This document shows, piece by piece, positions 11,123-24,480 of a DNA stretch of 64,000 bases (position 1 is the stretch's first letter; each line of letters begins with the position of its first letter). Origin of the DNA: Haematobia irritans. Taxonomy: Eukaryota > Arthropoda > Insecta > Diptera > Muscidae. The notes under the pieces are model-generated. The model was not told the origin of the DNA and did no database searches. It saw only the letters and a list, made by a program, of their open reading frames with translations. Position numbers and translations under genes: made by a program. The stretch spans positions 67,650,891 to 67,714,890 of the forward strand of contig NC_134398.1 in the NCBI RefSeq assembly GCF_050003625.1. The letters are read 5' to 3'.

Positions 11123-12691
11123 CACTTTTTGGCAAAAGTTTTACTCGTTAGAAAACACCACTTATTCCCAATATGCATTTGTGGTCTCAAATTTGGAAAA
11201 ATGCAGCAATTTTTCGAAAAAGTGGTCAAATATTTAAATTTTCAATAATCGATATCTCGAAAACTAATCATTTTTAGCAAAATTTTTACTAAATATTTTC
11301 TTTTTAAACTACACCATTTATTCCCAATATGCATGTTTAGTCTTAAAATTTGTAAAAAATGCAGCAATTTTCAACAAAATGGTAAAATGTTTGAATTTTC
11401 AACGATCGAAATCTCGAAAACTAAGCATTTTGGGCCAACTTTGTACTTAACATTTTCACTTTAGAAAACACCATATATACCCAATATGCATGTTCTGACT
11501 CAAGTTTTGTAAAAAAAAATGCAGCCATTCTTCGAAAGTGTTAAAATATTTGAATTTTCAACGATCGATATCTCGAAAACTAAGCAGTTTTAGCAAAATT
11601 TGTACTTCATATTTTCTGTTTAGAATACACCATTTATTCTTAATATGCATGTTTTATCCTAAATTTTGTAACAAAAGCAACCATTTTCCGAAAAAGTGGT
11701 AAAATATTTGAATTTTCAAATTTTGTAAAAAAGTGCAACCATTCTTCGAAAGTGCTAAAATATTTAAATTTTCAGCGATTGATATGTCGAAAACTAAGCA
11801 TTTTTAACAAAATTTTTACTTAATATTTGCATATTTAGTCTAAAACTTTGTAAAAAATGCAGCCATTTTTCGAAACAACGGTAAAATATTTAAATTTTCA
11901 GCGATCGATATCTCGAAAAGTAAGCATTTTTAGCAAAATTTTTACATAATATTTTCTCTTTAGAATGCACCAGTTATACCCAATATGCATGTTTTGTCTT
12001 AAATTTTGTAAAAAATGCAACTATTTTTCGAAAAAGTGGTAAAATATTTGAATTTTCAACGACCGATATTTCGAAAACTAAGCATTTTTAGCAAAATTTT
12101 TACTTAACATTTTCACTTTAAAAAATACCATATATACCCAATATGCATGTTTTGTCTCAAGTTTTGTAAAAAAAATGCAGCCATTCTTCGAAAGTGGTAA
12201 AATATTTGAATTTTCAACGATAGATATCACGAAAACTAAGCATTTTTAGCAATATTTTTACTTAATTTTTTCTCTTTATAATTCACCATATATACCCAAT
12301 ATACATATTTTGTCTCAAGTTTTGTTTCAAGTTTTGAAAAAATGCAGCCATTATTCTTAAGTGCTAAGCTATTTAAATTTTCAACGATCAATATCTCGAA
12401 AACTAAGCATTTTTAGCAAAATTTTTACTTAATATTTTCTGTTTAGAATGCACCATTTATACCCAATATGCATCTTTTGTCTCAAGTTTTGTAAAAAAGT
12501 GCAATCATTCTTCGAAAGTGCTAAAATATTTGAATTTTCAACGATAGATATCTCGAAAACTAAGCATTTTTAGCAATATTTTTACTTAATTTTTTCTCTT
12601 TATAATTCACCATATATACCCAATATACATATTTTGTCTCAAGTTTTGCTTCAAGTTTTGAAAAAATGCAGCCATTATTCTTAAGTGCTAA

Positions 12692-13488
12692 CACCCTCAA
12701 AAAAAATCGCTTCTCTAACATATGTTCCAAACATATTTTGCAGGAAGCACATATATTATTGGATACTGCCGAAACATTAATATGTTTGTTTTATGTGAGC
12801 ATATTATATGTTTGGAAGCATTTTGAATCCAAAAATAGTATATGCTTGGAAGAATTCCTCAAAGAATATTGTGCACATTTCCTCAGATAATTTTCACATC
12901 CACGAAATTTTTGAGTTCTTCGCATCTTTTTCTGTAATACAAATATGCTGTTTTTTTTTCAAATGTCTATTCTCTTGGTTCCGAATGTCTATTCTCTTTA
13001 TTCCGAATACTCATTCTAATATTCAAATTAAATAATATTTAGACTTAAGCATATTACATTTTTGGCCTTATCATGAAACAGTTTTCCGAAACTACATACA
13101 AGCGGTTTCACAGAAATTGCTCTCATTTCATTCTCGCTGTGTTATGTTGATATCTTTTTATTCAACCCTCCTGGTTTCCATCTCTATTTCTTTCTCTCTA
13201 ACTCTCTCTCTCTCTCTCTGTCGCTCTCTGAATAAAGTATCACAACATATATATGTTTACTCGAAATTTGTAAATTTATATATGTATACATTCACACATA
13301 TTATTTTTATGAAACATTCATGCCCCAAACATAATATATTCTAACATATTAACATATGTGTCCCAAACATTTTGTGTTAGTTTAGGAACATTACATGTTT
13401 GCACTTAAATATATTGTGTTTAAAAATTGTGCCCGAAACACATTTTGTTTATATCGGAACATATGAAAAACATATTTTTCTAACAGTG
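12692..13488 (-). mobile_element. TIR element Z (copy 2), inverted relative to copy 1
   Basis: 797 bp, starting CACCCTCAAAAAAAATCGCT and ending TTTCTAACAGTG, flanked by AA on both sides. The uninterrupted satellite at about 12355 reads AAGTGCTAAGCTATTT, which supports a 2-bp duplication at this insertion. It differs from copy 1 by a few substitutions and a short (GA)n length change, so both insertions are recent. Confidence 0.85.
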
Positions 13489-16400
13489 AAGCTATTTAAA
13501 TTTTCAGCGATCGATATCTCGTAAACTAAGCATTTTTAGCAAAATTTTTTCTTAATATTTTCTCTTTATAATGCACCATATATACCCAATATGTATGCTT
13601 TGTATCAAGTTTTGTAACAAAGTGCAAACATTCTTCGAAAGTGCTAAAATATTTGAATTTTCAACGATAGATATCTCGAAAACTAATCATTTTTAGCAAT
13701 ATTGTTACTTAATTTTTTCTCTTTAGAATGCACCAGTTATTCCCAATATGAATGTGTCGTCTTAAATTTTGGAAAAAATGCAACCATTTTTCGAAAAAGT
13801 GGTAAAATATGTGAATTTTCAACAATCGATATCTCGAGAATAAAGCACTTTTACCAAAATTTTTACTTAATATTTTCTCTTTAGAATGCACCAGTTATTC
13901 CCAATATGCATGTTTGGCTTAAATTTTGTAAAAAATGCAACCATTTTTCGAAAAAGTGGTAAAATATTTGAATTTTCAACAGTCGATATCTCGAGAATTA
14001 AGCATTTTTAGCAAAATTTTTGCTTAATATTTTCTCGTTAGAATGCACCAGTTATACCCAATATGCATGTTTTGTCTCAAATTTTTTAAAAAATGCAACC
14101 ATTTTTCTAAAAAGTGGTAAAATATTTGCAATTTCAATGATCGATATCTCAAAAACTAAGCATTTTTAGCAAAATTTTTACTTAATATTTACTCTTTAGA
14201 ATGCACCATTTATACCCAATGTGCATCTTTTGTCTCAAGTTTTGTAAAAAAGTGCAACCATTCTTCGCAAGTGCTAAAATATTTAAATTTTCAGCGATCG
14301 ATATCTCGTAAAATAAGCATTTTTAGCAAAATTTTTTGTTAATATTTTCTCTTTATAATGCACCATATATACCCAATATGCATGATTTGTCTCAAGTTTT
14401 GTAAAAAAGTGCAACCATTCTTCGAAAGTGCTAAAATATTTAAATTTTCAGCGATCGATATCTCGAAAACTAAGCATTTTTAACAAAATTTTTACTTAAT
14501 ATTTTCTCGTTAGGATGCACCATATATACTCAATATTCATTTTTTGTCTCAAGTCTTTGAAAAAATGCAGCCATTTTTCTCAAGTGTTAAAATATTTAAA
14601 TTTTCAACGATTGATATCTCGAAAACTAAGCATTTTTAGAAAAATTTTTACTTAATATTTTCTCTTTAGAATACACCAGTTATTCCCAATATGCATGTGT
14701 CGTCTTAAATTTTGGAAAAAATGCAACCATTTTTCGAAAAAGTGGTAAAATATGTGAATTTTCAACAATCGATATCTCGAGAATAAAGCACTTTTACCAA
14801 AATTTTTGCTTAATATTTTCTCTTTAGAATGCACCAGTTATACCCAATATGCATGTTTTGTCTTAAATTTTGTAAAAAATGCAACTATTTTTCGAAAAAG
14901 TGGTAAAATATTTGAATTTTCAACAGTCGATATCTCGAGAATTAAGCATTTTAAAAAATGCAACCATTTGTCGAAAAAGTGGTAAAATATTTGAATTTTC
15001 AACGATCGATATCTCGAAAACTAAGCATTTTTAGCAACATTTTTACTTAATATTTTCTCTTTAGAATGCACCATGTATACCCAATATGCATGTTTTGTCT
15101 CAAGTTTTGTAAAAAATGCAACCATTTTTCGAAAAAGCGGTAAAATATTTGAATTTTCAACGATCGATATCTCGAAAACTAAACATTTTTGGCAAAATTT
15201 TTACTTAATATTTTCTCTTTAGAATGCACCAGTTATACCCAATATGCATGTTTAGTTTAAAGTTTTGTAAAAAAGTGCACCCATTCTTCGCAAGTGCTAA
15301 AATATTTAAATTTTCGAAGATCGATATCTCGAAAACTAAGCATTTTTAGCAAAATTTTTACTTAATTTTTTCTCTTTATAATGCACCATATATACCCAAT
15401 ATACATATTTTGTCTCAAGTTTTGTTTCAAGTTTTGAAAAAATGCAGCCATTTTTCGAAAAAGCGGTAAAATATTTAAATTTTCAACGATCAATATCTCG
15501 AAAACTGAGCAGTTTTAGCAAAATTTTTACTTAATATTTTCTGTTTAGAATGCACCATTTATACCCAATATGCATCTTTTGTCTCAAGTTTTGTAAAAAA
15601 AAGTGCAACCATTCTTCGCAAGTGCTAAAATATTTAAAATTTCAGCGATCGATATCTCGAAAACTAAGCATTTTTAGCAAAATTTTTACTTAATATTTTC
15701 TATTTAGAATGCACCATATATACCCAGTATGTATGTTTTGTCTCAAGTTTTGTAAAAAATGCAACCATTTTTCGAAAAGGCGGTAAAATATTTGAATTTT
15801 CAACGATCGATATCTCAAAAACTAAGCATTTTTAGCAAAATTTTTACTTAATATTATCTCTTTAGAATGCATCAGTTATACCCAATATGCATGTTTTGTC
15901 TCAAATTTTTTAAAAAATGCAACCATTTTTCGAAAAAGTGGTAAAATATTTGAATTTTCAACGATCGATATCTTAAAAACTAAGCATTTTTAGCAAAATT
16001 TTTACTTAATATTTTCTTTTTAGAATGCACCCGTTATTCCAAATATATATGTTTCGTCTTAAATTCTGTAAAAATGCCACAATTTTTCGAAAAAGTGGTA
16101 AAATATTTGAATTTTCAACGATCGATATCTCGAAAACTAAGCATTTGTGGCAAAATTTTTACTTAATATTTTCTTTTTATAATGCACCAGTTATTCCAAA
16201 TATGCATGTTTTGTCTTAAATTTTTTAAAAAATGCAACCATTTTTCGAAAAAGCGGTAAAATATTTGAATTTTCAACGATCGATATCTCGAAAACTAAAC
16301 ATTTTTGGCAAAATTTTTACTTAATATTTTCTCTTTAGAATGCACCAGTTATACCCAATATGCACGTTTTGTCTCAATTTTTTTAACAAATGCAACCATT

Positions 16401-18805
16401 TTTCGAAAAAGTGGTAAAATATTTGAATTTTCAACGATCGATACCTCGAAAACTAAGCATTTTTAGCAAAATTTTTACTTAATATTTTCTCTTTAGAATG
16501 CACCAGTTATTCCAAGTATGCATGTTTTGTCTTAAATTTTGTAAAAATGCAACCATTTCTCGAGAAAGTGGTAAAATATTTGAATTTTCAACGATCGATA
16601 TCTCGAAAACTAAGCATTTTTAGCATCATTTTTACTTAATATTTTCTCTTTAGAATGCACCAGTTATTCCAAGTATGCATGTTTTGTCTCAAATTTTTTA
16701 AAAAATGCAACCATTTTTCGAAAAAGTGGTAAAATATTTGAATTTTCAACGATCGATATCTTAAAAACTAAGCATTTTTAGCAAAATTTTTACTTAATAT
16801 TTTCTTTTTAGAATGCACCCGTTATTCCAAATATATATGTTTCGTCTTAAATTCTGTAAAAATGCCACAATTTTTCGAAAAAGTGGTAAAATATTTAAAT
16901 TTTCAACGATCAATATCTCGAAAGCTAAACACTTTTAGCAAAATTTTTACTAAATATTTTCTCTTTAGAATGCACTAGTTATTCTAAGTATGCATGTTTC
17001 GTCTTAAATAGTTGAATTTTCAACGATCGATATCTGGAAACTAAACATATTTGGCAAAATTTTTACTTAATATTTTCTCTTTAGAATGCACCATTTATAT
17101 CCAATATGCATGTTTTGTCTCAAGTTTTGTAAAAACGTGCAACCATTCTTCGAAAGTGCTAAAATATTTAAATTTTCAGCGATCGATATGTCGAAAACTA
17201 AGCATTTTTAACAAAATTTTTACTTAATATTTTCTCTTTAGAATGCACCATATATACTCAATATGCATTTTTTGTCTCCAGTTTTTGAAAAAATGCAGCC
17301 ATTTTTCTTAAGTGCTAAAATATTTAAATTTTCAACGATTGATATCTCGAAAACTAAGCATTTTGAGCAAAATTTTTACTTAATATTTTCTCTTTAGAAT
17401 GCACCAGTTATTCCCAATATGCATGTTTCGTCTTAAATTTTGTAAAAAATGCAACCATTTTTCGAAAAAGTGGTAAAATATTTGAATTTTCAACAGTCGA
17501 TATCTCGAGAATTAAGCATTTTTATCAAAATTTTTGCTTAATATTTTCTCTTTAGAATGCACCAGTTATACCCAATATGCATGTTTTGTCTCAACTTTTT
17601 TCAAAAATGCAACCATTTTTCGAAAAAGTGGTAAAATATTTGAAATTTCAACGATCGATATCTCAAAAACTAAGCATTTTTAGCAAAATGTTTACTTAAT
17701 ATTTTCTCTTTAGAATGCACCAGTTATACCCAATATGCATGTTTTGTCTCAAATTTTTTAAAAAATGCAACCATTTTTCGAAAAAGTGGTAAAACATTTG
17801 AATTTTCAGCGATCGATATCTCGAAAACTAAGCAGTTTTAGCAACATTTTAACTTAATATTTTCTCTTTAGAATGCACCATATATACCCAATATGCATGT
17901 CTTGTCCCAAGTTTTGTTTCAAGTTTCGTAAGAGCTAAAATATTTAAATTTTCAACGATCGATAAAGCTAAACACTTTTAGCAAAATTTTTACTTAATAT
18001 TTTCTCTTTAGAATGCACTAGTTATTCCAAGTATGCATGTTTCGTCTTAAATTTTGTAAAAAATGCAACCATTTTTCGAAAAAGTGGAAAAATAGTTGAA
18101 TTTTCAACGATCGATATCTCAAAAACTAAGCATTTTTAGCAAAATTTTTACTTAATATTTTCTCTTTAGAATGCACCATATATACTCAATATGCATTTTT
18201 TGTCTCAAGTTTTGGAAAAAATGCAACCATTTTTCGAAAAAGTGGTAAAATATTTGAATTTTCAACGATCGATATGTCGAAAACTAAGCATTTTTAGCAA
18301 ATTTTTTCCTTAATATTTTCTCTTTAGAATGCACCATAAAGTTTTGGAAAAAATGCTGCCATTTTTCTTAAGTGCTAAAATATTTAAATTTTCGAAGATC
18401 GATATCTCGAAAACTAAGCATTTTTAGCAAAATTTTTACTTAATATTTTCTTTTTAGAATGCACTAGTTATTCCCAATATGCATGTTTCGTTTTAAATTT
18501 GAATTTTCAACGATCGATATCTCGAAAACAAAACATTTTGGGCATACTTTTTATTTAACATTTTCTCTTTAGAATACACTTTATATACACGATATGCACG
18601 TTGTATCTTAACTTTTATGAAAAATGCATTCATTTTTCGAAAAAAAAGGTAAAATATTTGAATTCTCAACGATCGATATCTCGTAAACTAAGCTTTTTGT
18701 ACAAAATTTTTATTTAACAATTTCTCTTTAAAATACACCATTTATTCCCAATATGCGTGTTTTGTTTTAAATTTTTTAAAAAATGTGGCCATTTTTCGAA
18801 AAATT

Positions 18806-19474
18806 TCCTTACTTTGGCACGAAAAAATGGAGGAAAACAGCCCACATCCCGGTCTGGTGATTATTTTCGGCTAATGGGTCCACTAAATCGAATTAATGAA
18901 TAGATGTTCAAAACCATCCTCGTAGGTTGGGAAATGTCGTCACGTTGGAGTTTTGGAGAGGATAACGACCCAAAACTCACATCATGTGTATAAAAAATTG
19001 ACCTAAATAAATTAAAAAATAATGACTATTTTTCATGCTGCTGTAGAGTGCATGGAATAATAATATATTACAGGATGCAATTGCACATTTGACTTTGTAT
19101 CTATTTAGTTTCATAAAATGGTAAATATTAATGAAATTGATTAAATTTTTAGTTTGATATTTTACAAAAACGGAATCTTGTAACACTCCTTTTTTTATGA
19201 CATTATATTGCGATGTTTATGGTAGTTTCGATACAGTATAATGTTTTGGTACTGTATAATATGCTGGTACTGTATAATAAACATGTACTGTATAAACAAC
19301 GGCGTTAGAATTTGAGGAAAAGTGGCAACGCTCGCATGCGGAACGGATTATTAAAATTGAATTATTGTATTGAATTCAAATGATATTTTGGAAAAGAGTC
19401 CATACAACCACAAATACATATCGGAATTGTAAAAGGGTAATAGAATTACAAATTTTTCAAAAATGACCCTGAAC
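18806..19474. other. Unrecognised sequence beside the satellite
   Basis: Includes GGCACGAAAAAATGGAGGAA (about 18816) with no partner in the window, and a small tandem motif at 19230-19297. No gene recognised. Confidence 0.4.
19230..19297 (+). repeat. Four-copy ~18-bp tandem motif (GTACTGTATAAT)
   Basis: TACAGTATAATG, GGTACTGTATAATATGCT, GGTACTGTATAATAAACA and GTACTGTATAAAC follow at 18-19-bp spacing. Confidence 0.8.
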
Positions 19475-20030
<556 letters not shown>

Positions 20031-20728
20031 GAACGTAGAAAACAGGATATCTCATGTTTTGATATCTGGTGTCCCTTGCCCAAGTTTTTGAAATGTGGAT
20101 CATAGTTCTCCGATTTCTTTGCCCGACTTTTTATGAAATTAATATGGGGTACCCCCTTGCCCGACTTTTTCTTAAAGTAAAAAAATAAAATTCTCCGATT
20201 AACTTCACTTTACAGAGATCGTGGTGGGAAGTTATAAAATTAATATGGGGTACTTGATATTTGGAATTTGTCCTGATTTTTGATTGGGTTTATGTTCTCA
20301 GATTTGCTTGAAATTTTTAGGGAATGTTGCTGGTGGCGTCTACACAAATATGTGCTAATTCGATATCTGGCAGGAAAGGGAAACCTCCAAACTGCACGAT
20401 TGTTTTAGTATAATGAGTTCTCCGATTTACGTGCGGAATTAATATGGTATTTCAGAATTTGGGTATTTGGCCAAGGAGACACCACCTCTTTATATGAAAG
20501 ATGAAGGATAGGTCACCGATTTTCTTTCTTGAAATTTTCAGGGAAGGTGGTTGGTACTCACTTTTTTATTTTGACATTTGATTGGATTTGATTTGGGCGT
20601 CCTCCCATTAACAAAATAAATTTTAATCTTCTCCCGATTTACTCCAGGCAACGTGAGAGAAGGCGATTAAATTATGGGGAAAAGGGAATAGTGCAAAATC
20701 TAAACTTCGTCAATTTACTTGGAATTTG
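20031..20728 (+). repeat. Degenerate tandem repeat with CTCCGATTT motifs
   Basis: Recurring blocks such as TTCTCCGATT, TGCCCGACTTTTT, GAAATTAATATGGGGTACC and TTGAAATTTTCAGGGAA point to an old minisatellite. Unit length cannot be fixed by eye. No gene. Confidence 0.5.
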
Positions 20729-20730
20729 TA

Positions 20731-21885
20731 CACGCACAGAAAAAAAATGTTTGGACATGGTTGCCGCATCCATTTAATGCTTATATAGAGTAGGTAAATG
20801 TCGCGAAAACCACACCAAAAAAATATTTGAGACATACTTAAAAAAAACGAAAATTTCATTGGGCTGTGGAAAATTTCGCAAAAAGTAATAAAATGTAACT
20901 ACAAACAAATAATTTGTTTACAATAAAAATAAGTTACATTTTGCGTTAGTTTAACTGCGGACATTTTTTTCTGTGCATGTATTTTGTCTTTCTAAAAATA
21001 ATTTTCGAGCGGAGAAAAATATATAGTGGCAATAAGCAGTTAAATGGTTCTCAAATGCCACAAACATGTTCCATTATTTAAATGATTGAGACCATTACAT
21101 GGTCGGGAAGATCATGTACCTGAACATTCAATTTTTTTACTTTTTTGCAGAAAGTATTTTTATAGGTTAAGTATAGACATGTCTAGAACCATTACATTGC
21201 CATAAAGACCATGTACATTGTTTTTGTGACCATTTATTTTTTTAATCTTTTTGCAGCGAAAAGAATTTTATAAAAACATCGAGCAGGTACACACGATTTT
21301 AATTTTGCGTCAGACGTGTGTTGATTGTTTCTTGGAATGGACGGAGAATACAGAATTACTGTGTTTTGTGTTAATTTCTTTATTCAGAAGTGGCACGTAG
21401 TTTTATGTGAACACAAAAAAGGGAAAGTGTAATTGAAAAAAATGTACCTGTTTTTTGTTCTACATTTTGATATATGGTATAATTTATTTTTATTTGCTGT
21501 TACATGATGTCTGCGTTGGTACATTTGATGGGCACGAAGTAAATATTGTTGAAATTGAACCCAAATAGAGTGTGTAAAAATATGTGATGTTTGCTTGCAC
21601 GACATTGTAAATACAAATAAACAATGAATTAGTTTATAAATAAATAAAAACAAATAAATAAAGTTATTTTTGTGTTTTCTTTTCTCAAGTGGTGTCCTTT
21701 TTTCGACGACGAAAAAAGTTTTTTCATAAAGTTCAAAACATTTTAGGTTGTGACCATGTTCTTTTAACTGGAAGAAAAACATTTTTGACGAATACCATAA
21801 CATTTTAGATTGTAACCATTGCCTTGTAATGGAAACAAAATTCTTTTCATCAATATAATAACATTTTAGTTGAGGACAATTTTAT
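20731..21885 (+). mobile_element. TIR element X (copy 4), 3'-truncated
   Basis: Starts CACGCACAGAAAAAAAATG then TTTGGACATGGTTGCCGCAT and is collinear with the complete copy at 24481-25627 as far as GAGGACAATT. The terminal TTCTTCTCTGCGTG is missing. A separate 163-bp MITE is nested inside. Short minus-strand open frames are not meaningful. Confidence 0.75.
20813..20975. mobile_element. 163-bp MITE nested in element X
   Basis: Ends CACCAAAAAAATATTT and AATTTTTTTCTGTG-type inverted repeats, flanked by CA on both sides. The empty site at about 24557 reads GCGAAAACCATGTATTTTG with a single CA, so the borders and the 2-bp duplication are supported directly. A related end is at 26359. Confidence 0.85.
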
Positions 21886-21985
21886 GATATTTGCACAGGC
21901 TTCTTGTCAGATTTTTTAGGTAAACTCTTAAATATATATGAAACTGAGAGGCAACATTGAGGGTGCTTCACTTGCGGTATAGGCA

Positions 21986-23376
21986 GCTATTTAGCTATTT
22001 TCCCGCTAGATTTGGCTTAGCGGGAAAATAATGAATTTAGCTTTTAGCTTTTTTTCCGGTTTTTCTTCATGACCGTTTTAGCTATTTTTGGCTTTTTTAT
22101 TTTCGACATATTTCTATTGAAATATGAATAAAACTGCGTTTCCTATCTAAGCCTTGTTGCCAGAATAAGGTTTTCCACATGTTTCAAAGCTCAATTGAAA
22201 CATTACATTTAGAATATTAGCATTTGACTCGTTTATCCTTTCTATGTTACTATAATATTCTAAATTTATTATGATTATTATGATTAAAGTAGTAGATGTG
22301 AATTGCTTTGTACGCTGAAAAAATATTGTCGTGAGGTCGTGAGCCATGTCCTTAAAATACGAACGCGAATTTTGGTTATAATAGCATTTGTGAATTTCTC
22401 TAATATAACTTTTTTCCTTGTCCAAAAGCCGATAAAGCCGTTTTGTCCTTATTTTTAAGTTATTCAACTTAGAAATGGGTATCATTACATGAAAGAAGGC
22501 TAGGGTCAATTCTAAAAAATTCTTAAAATTATAGAGTCTTTAAATTTTTCTTTTTGTATCCAAAAAAAAAACGTTCAAAAATAGAAGATGTTTTTTCAAC
22601 ACTTTTTTTTAAAAACGTATACATAGAATAATTTCTACTTGAAGTCGGGTCTGAATTTGGATTAGCGCGTTTTTAAAGCTCTTTGATAGCTCATGAAGAA
22701 AAAGCTGAAAAATACGAAAAAATTCCAATTCGGAATCAATACCAAAATCATTAGTGTACAAAATCTTTGGAACCGGACATACTTTTTTTCAGTGTATGTA
22801 AGAAAAAATTGGGGCATTAGAGGGTTAATGAAATGGATTTACTTTTACGAAAATTTGACGACAACAACAGGTTTTTTTAGGTAATTTTCCAATAAAAGTT
22901 ATTTAGTATAAACTTGCAAGATAGAAAGAATGGGTTTTATTCTCTTGGGTAAAATTAGTAGAAGTGTACACGTTCACGAATTTATCATTTATTCAGCGGT
23001 TTTAAATCAATTAAAACGAAAGATATTTATATTTTCTAATTCTAGTGCAATTGGATTTGTTGATGATTAACCAGCTGATAATTGCAAGTTTTTACTGGGA
23101 AAAAATGTTTTTACTGTGAAATTTAAACGAAGGACTACCAGTAAACATTTGTTAATATGATTTAAATATTGTTAAGTAGAATTAAAATGAATACAATTAA
23201 AATAATATGCATTTTAAGTGAAATAAAGCCTTTAAGTTGGCTAAATTTCAATCAAAAATTTAACTTTTGATACAAAAATAAATTAGCTTTTTTTCTAGGT
23301 ATTTTTTTAGAATTTTTAGCTTTTTTAGCCTTTTTTGGCAAATCTAGCGGTTTTTGGTAAAACAATTCTGGCAACG
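21986..23376. mobile_element. Probable hAT-like element, degraded
   Basis: The right end reads CTGGCAACGCTG, as in many fly hAT elements (CAG-GTTGCCAG). Subterminal CCGCTAGATTTG is present near both ends in inverted orientation (about 22003 and 23340). The flanks GGTATAG and GGTATATG may be a decayed 8-bp duplication. A Tc1-like MITE is nested inside. No transposase frame remains. Lower confidence because the left terminus is weak. Confidence 0.4.
22313..22794 (+). mobile_element. MITE T (copy 1), CACTGAAAAAA ends, TA duplication
   Basis: 482 bp with ends CGCTGAAAAAATATTGTCGT and GGACATACTTTTTTTCAGTG, flanked by TA. Internal CCTTGTCCAAAAG, AAATGGGTAT and TAGCTCATGAAGAAAAAGC are shared with copies at 39095-39706, 47610-48197 and 53718-54465. 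Consistent with a Tc1/mariner-like MITE. Confidence 0.8.
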
Positions 23377-23761
23377 CTGGGTATATGTTCGGAAAAGGCG
23401 GAGAACATGCATATAGAACTTTTATTTTTTGCAAGTTATTGTATGTAGTTGAATTGTGATCTTATTTCGGTATGTTGAAGAAAAGGATACCTCCATTTGA
23501 CAAACCACCCTTGAAATTTACAGAAAATGTGGAGGATGGTCCAACAACTTTAATACAGTACATAATTTAAAAAAGTTGGTGGAAAGGGACAACCTTCTCT
23601 CCGACGTTTTGTTAAGAGGGACCATTGCATACATGCATATTCACCGTGTATCTGTATATAACTGAAAACCCAAGATGTTCATGGAGAGGACATGCCAGTA
23701 AGGTGATTTCCCCTGAGTCTACTCTTTGAAAGAGTTCAAATCCTTGCCAATTTTTCTCATA
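23377..23761. other. Unrecognised spacer
   Basis: Contains CTCCATTTGACAAACCACC and similar sequence with no partner found. No gene. Confidence 0.35.
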
Positions 23762-24011
23762 CACGCAGCGAAGGAATATGATCACCTCAAACATGTTTCA
23801 AGAGCAAAATGTTATTTTTGTATGGTGACCATGTAACATGTTTGTCACTAAAATGTTATTTTCTCGTCAAATATAACCTGCTTGCCGAAATCAGATACAT
23901 GATTTCCGAGAAAAGAACATGGTTGCGAAAACCATGTTAAATGGTCACCACCCAAAAATAACATTTTGCTCTTAAAACATGTTTGAGGTGATCATATTCC
24001 TTCTCTGTGTG
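23762..24011. mobile_element. 250-bp near-palindromic MITE Y (copy 1)
   Basis: TIRs of roughly 90 bp (outer CACGCAGCGAAGGAATATGA / inverse TCATATTCCTTCTCTGTGTG), flanked by TA. Almost the whole element can fold back. The outer ~15 bases resemble the end of element X (CACGCAGAGAAGAAAC), so Y and X probably use the same transposase. Confidence 0.85.
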
Positions 24012-24239
24012 TATAATTATCTTATTATCTCATCGCTCGAAATATTCTGTGAAGGTGTGGTTGACTAAGTTAACGCAAAATGTTCGTTATAAATATGCTT
24101 TGGATAGCGCATTAAACCGAACCAGGCCGGTTTGTTTGTCATAAATTCGGATCTACTGGTTCTTAGAGAAAATATTTTATAAAAAAGAGACATTTCGTTT
24201 TTCTAATTTTTTTTTCACGAAAGTATTTTTTTATAAAGC

Positions 24240-24325
24240 AGAAATTTTTTCTGCGGTGCTTTATCTCCTCTCAATAATGCTGGTGGCTTTCAAAGCTTCT
24301 CTAACTGGTTTATCCAGGGGATCCT
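24240..24325 (+). repeat. SINE fragment, middle portion
   Basis: GCGGTGCTTTATCTCCTCTC, AATGCTGGTGGCTTTCAAAG and CTTCTCTAAC match the body of the SINE at 51318-51550. The 3' part of the same SINE, same strand, resumes at about 27365 beyond the Gypsy relic. Confidence 0.6.
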
Positions 24326-24480
24326 GGATAGAACCGCTATTTTATTGTGGTGGCATCACCCACATCAATTACATGACGAATCAAGCTGGTTCTTCCAAGA
24401 TCCTGGGCTTCAAAACTCGGAAATAAATTCATAACATATGCCAATTGCATTGATACTTGATCTAATAATTGAAGTTCCCA

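Larger units (their letters stand above)
10195..18805 (+). repeat. ~157-bp satellite array
   Basis: Tandem monomers with the core GATCGATATCTCGAAAACTA, then GCATTTTTAGCAAAATTTTT, ATGCACCAGTTATACCCAAT, ATGCATGTTTTGTCT and TTTTTCGAAAAAGTGGTAAA. The period is about 157-158 bp (for example 15003 to 15161). Excluding two inserted elements, about 7 kb or some 44 monomers are present. Several multimeric duplications are visible. No coding function; the pattern fits heterochromatic or dispersed-array satellite DNA. Confidence 0.95.

Noticed and set aside
10924..12890. Shared open frame in Z1 and Z2 (contains SKHILQEAHILLDTAETL)
   Set aside because: Present twice only because the two elements are near-identical; it starts in satellite in one case, in unrelated sequence in the other, and has no domain.
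13709..14834. Two nearly identical 60-codon frames 943 bp apart
   Set aside because: These are satellite monomers from a six-monomer duplication, not genes; used instead as evidence for higher-order structure.
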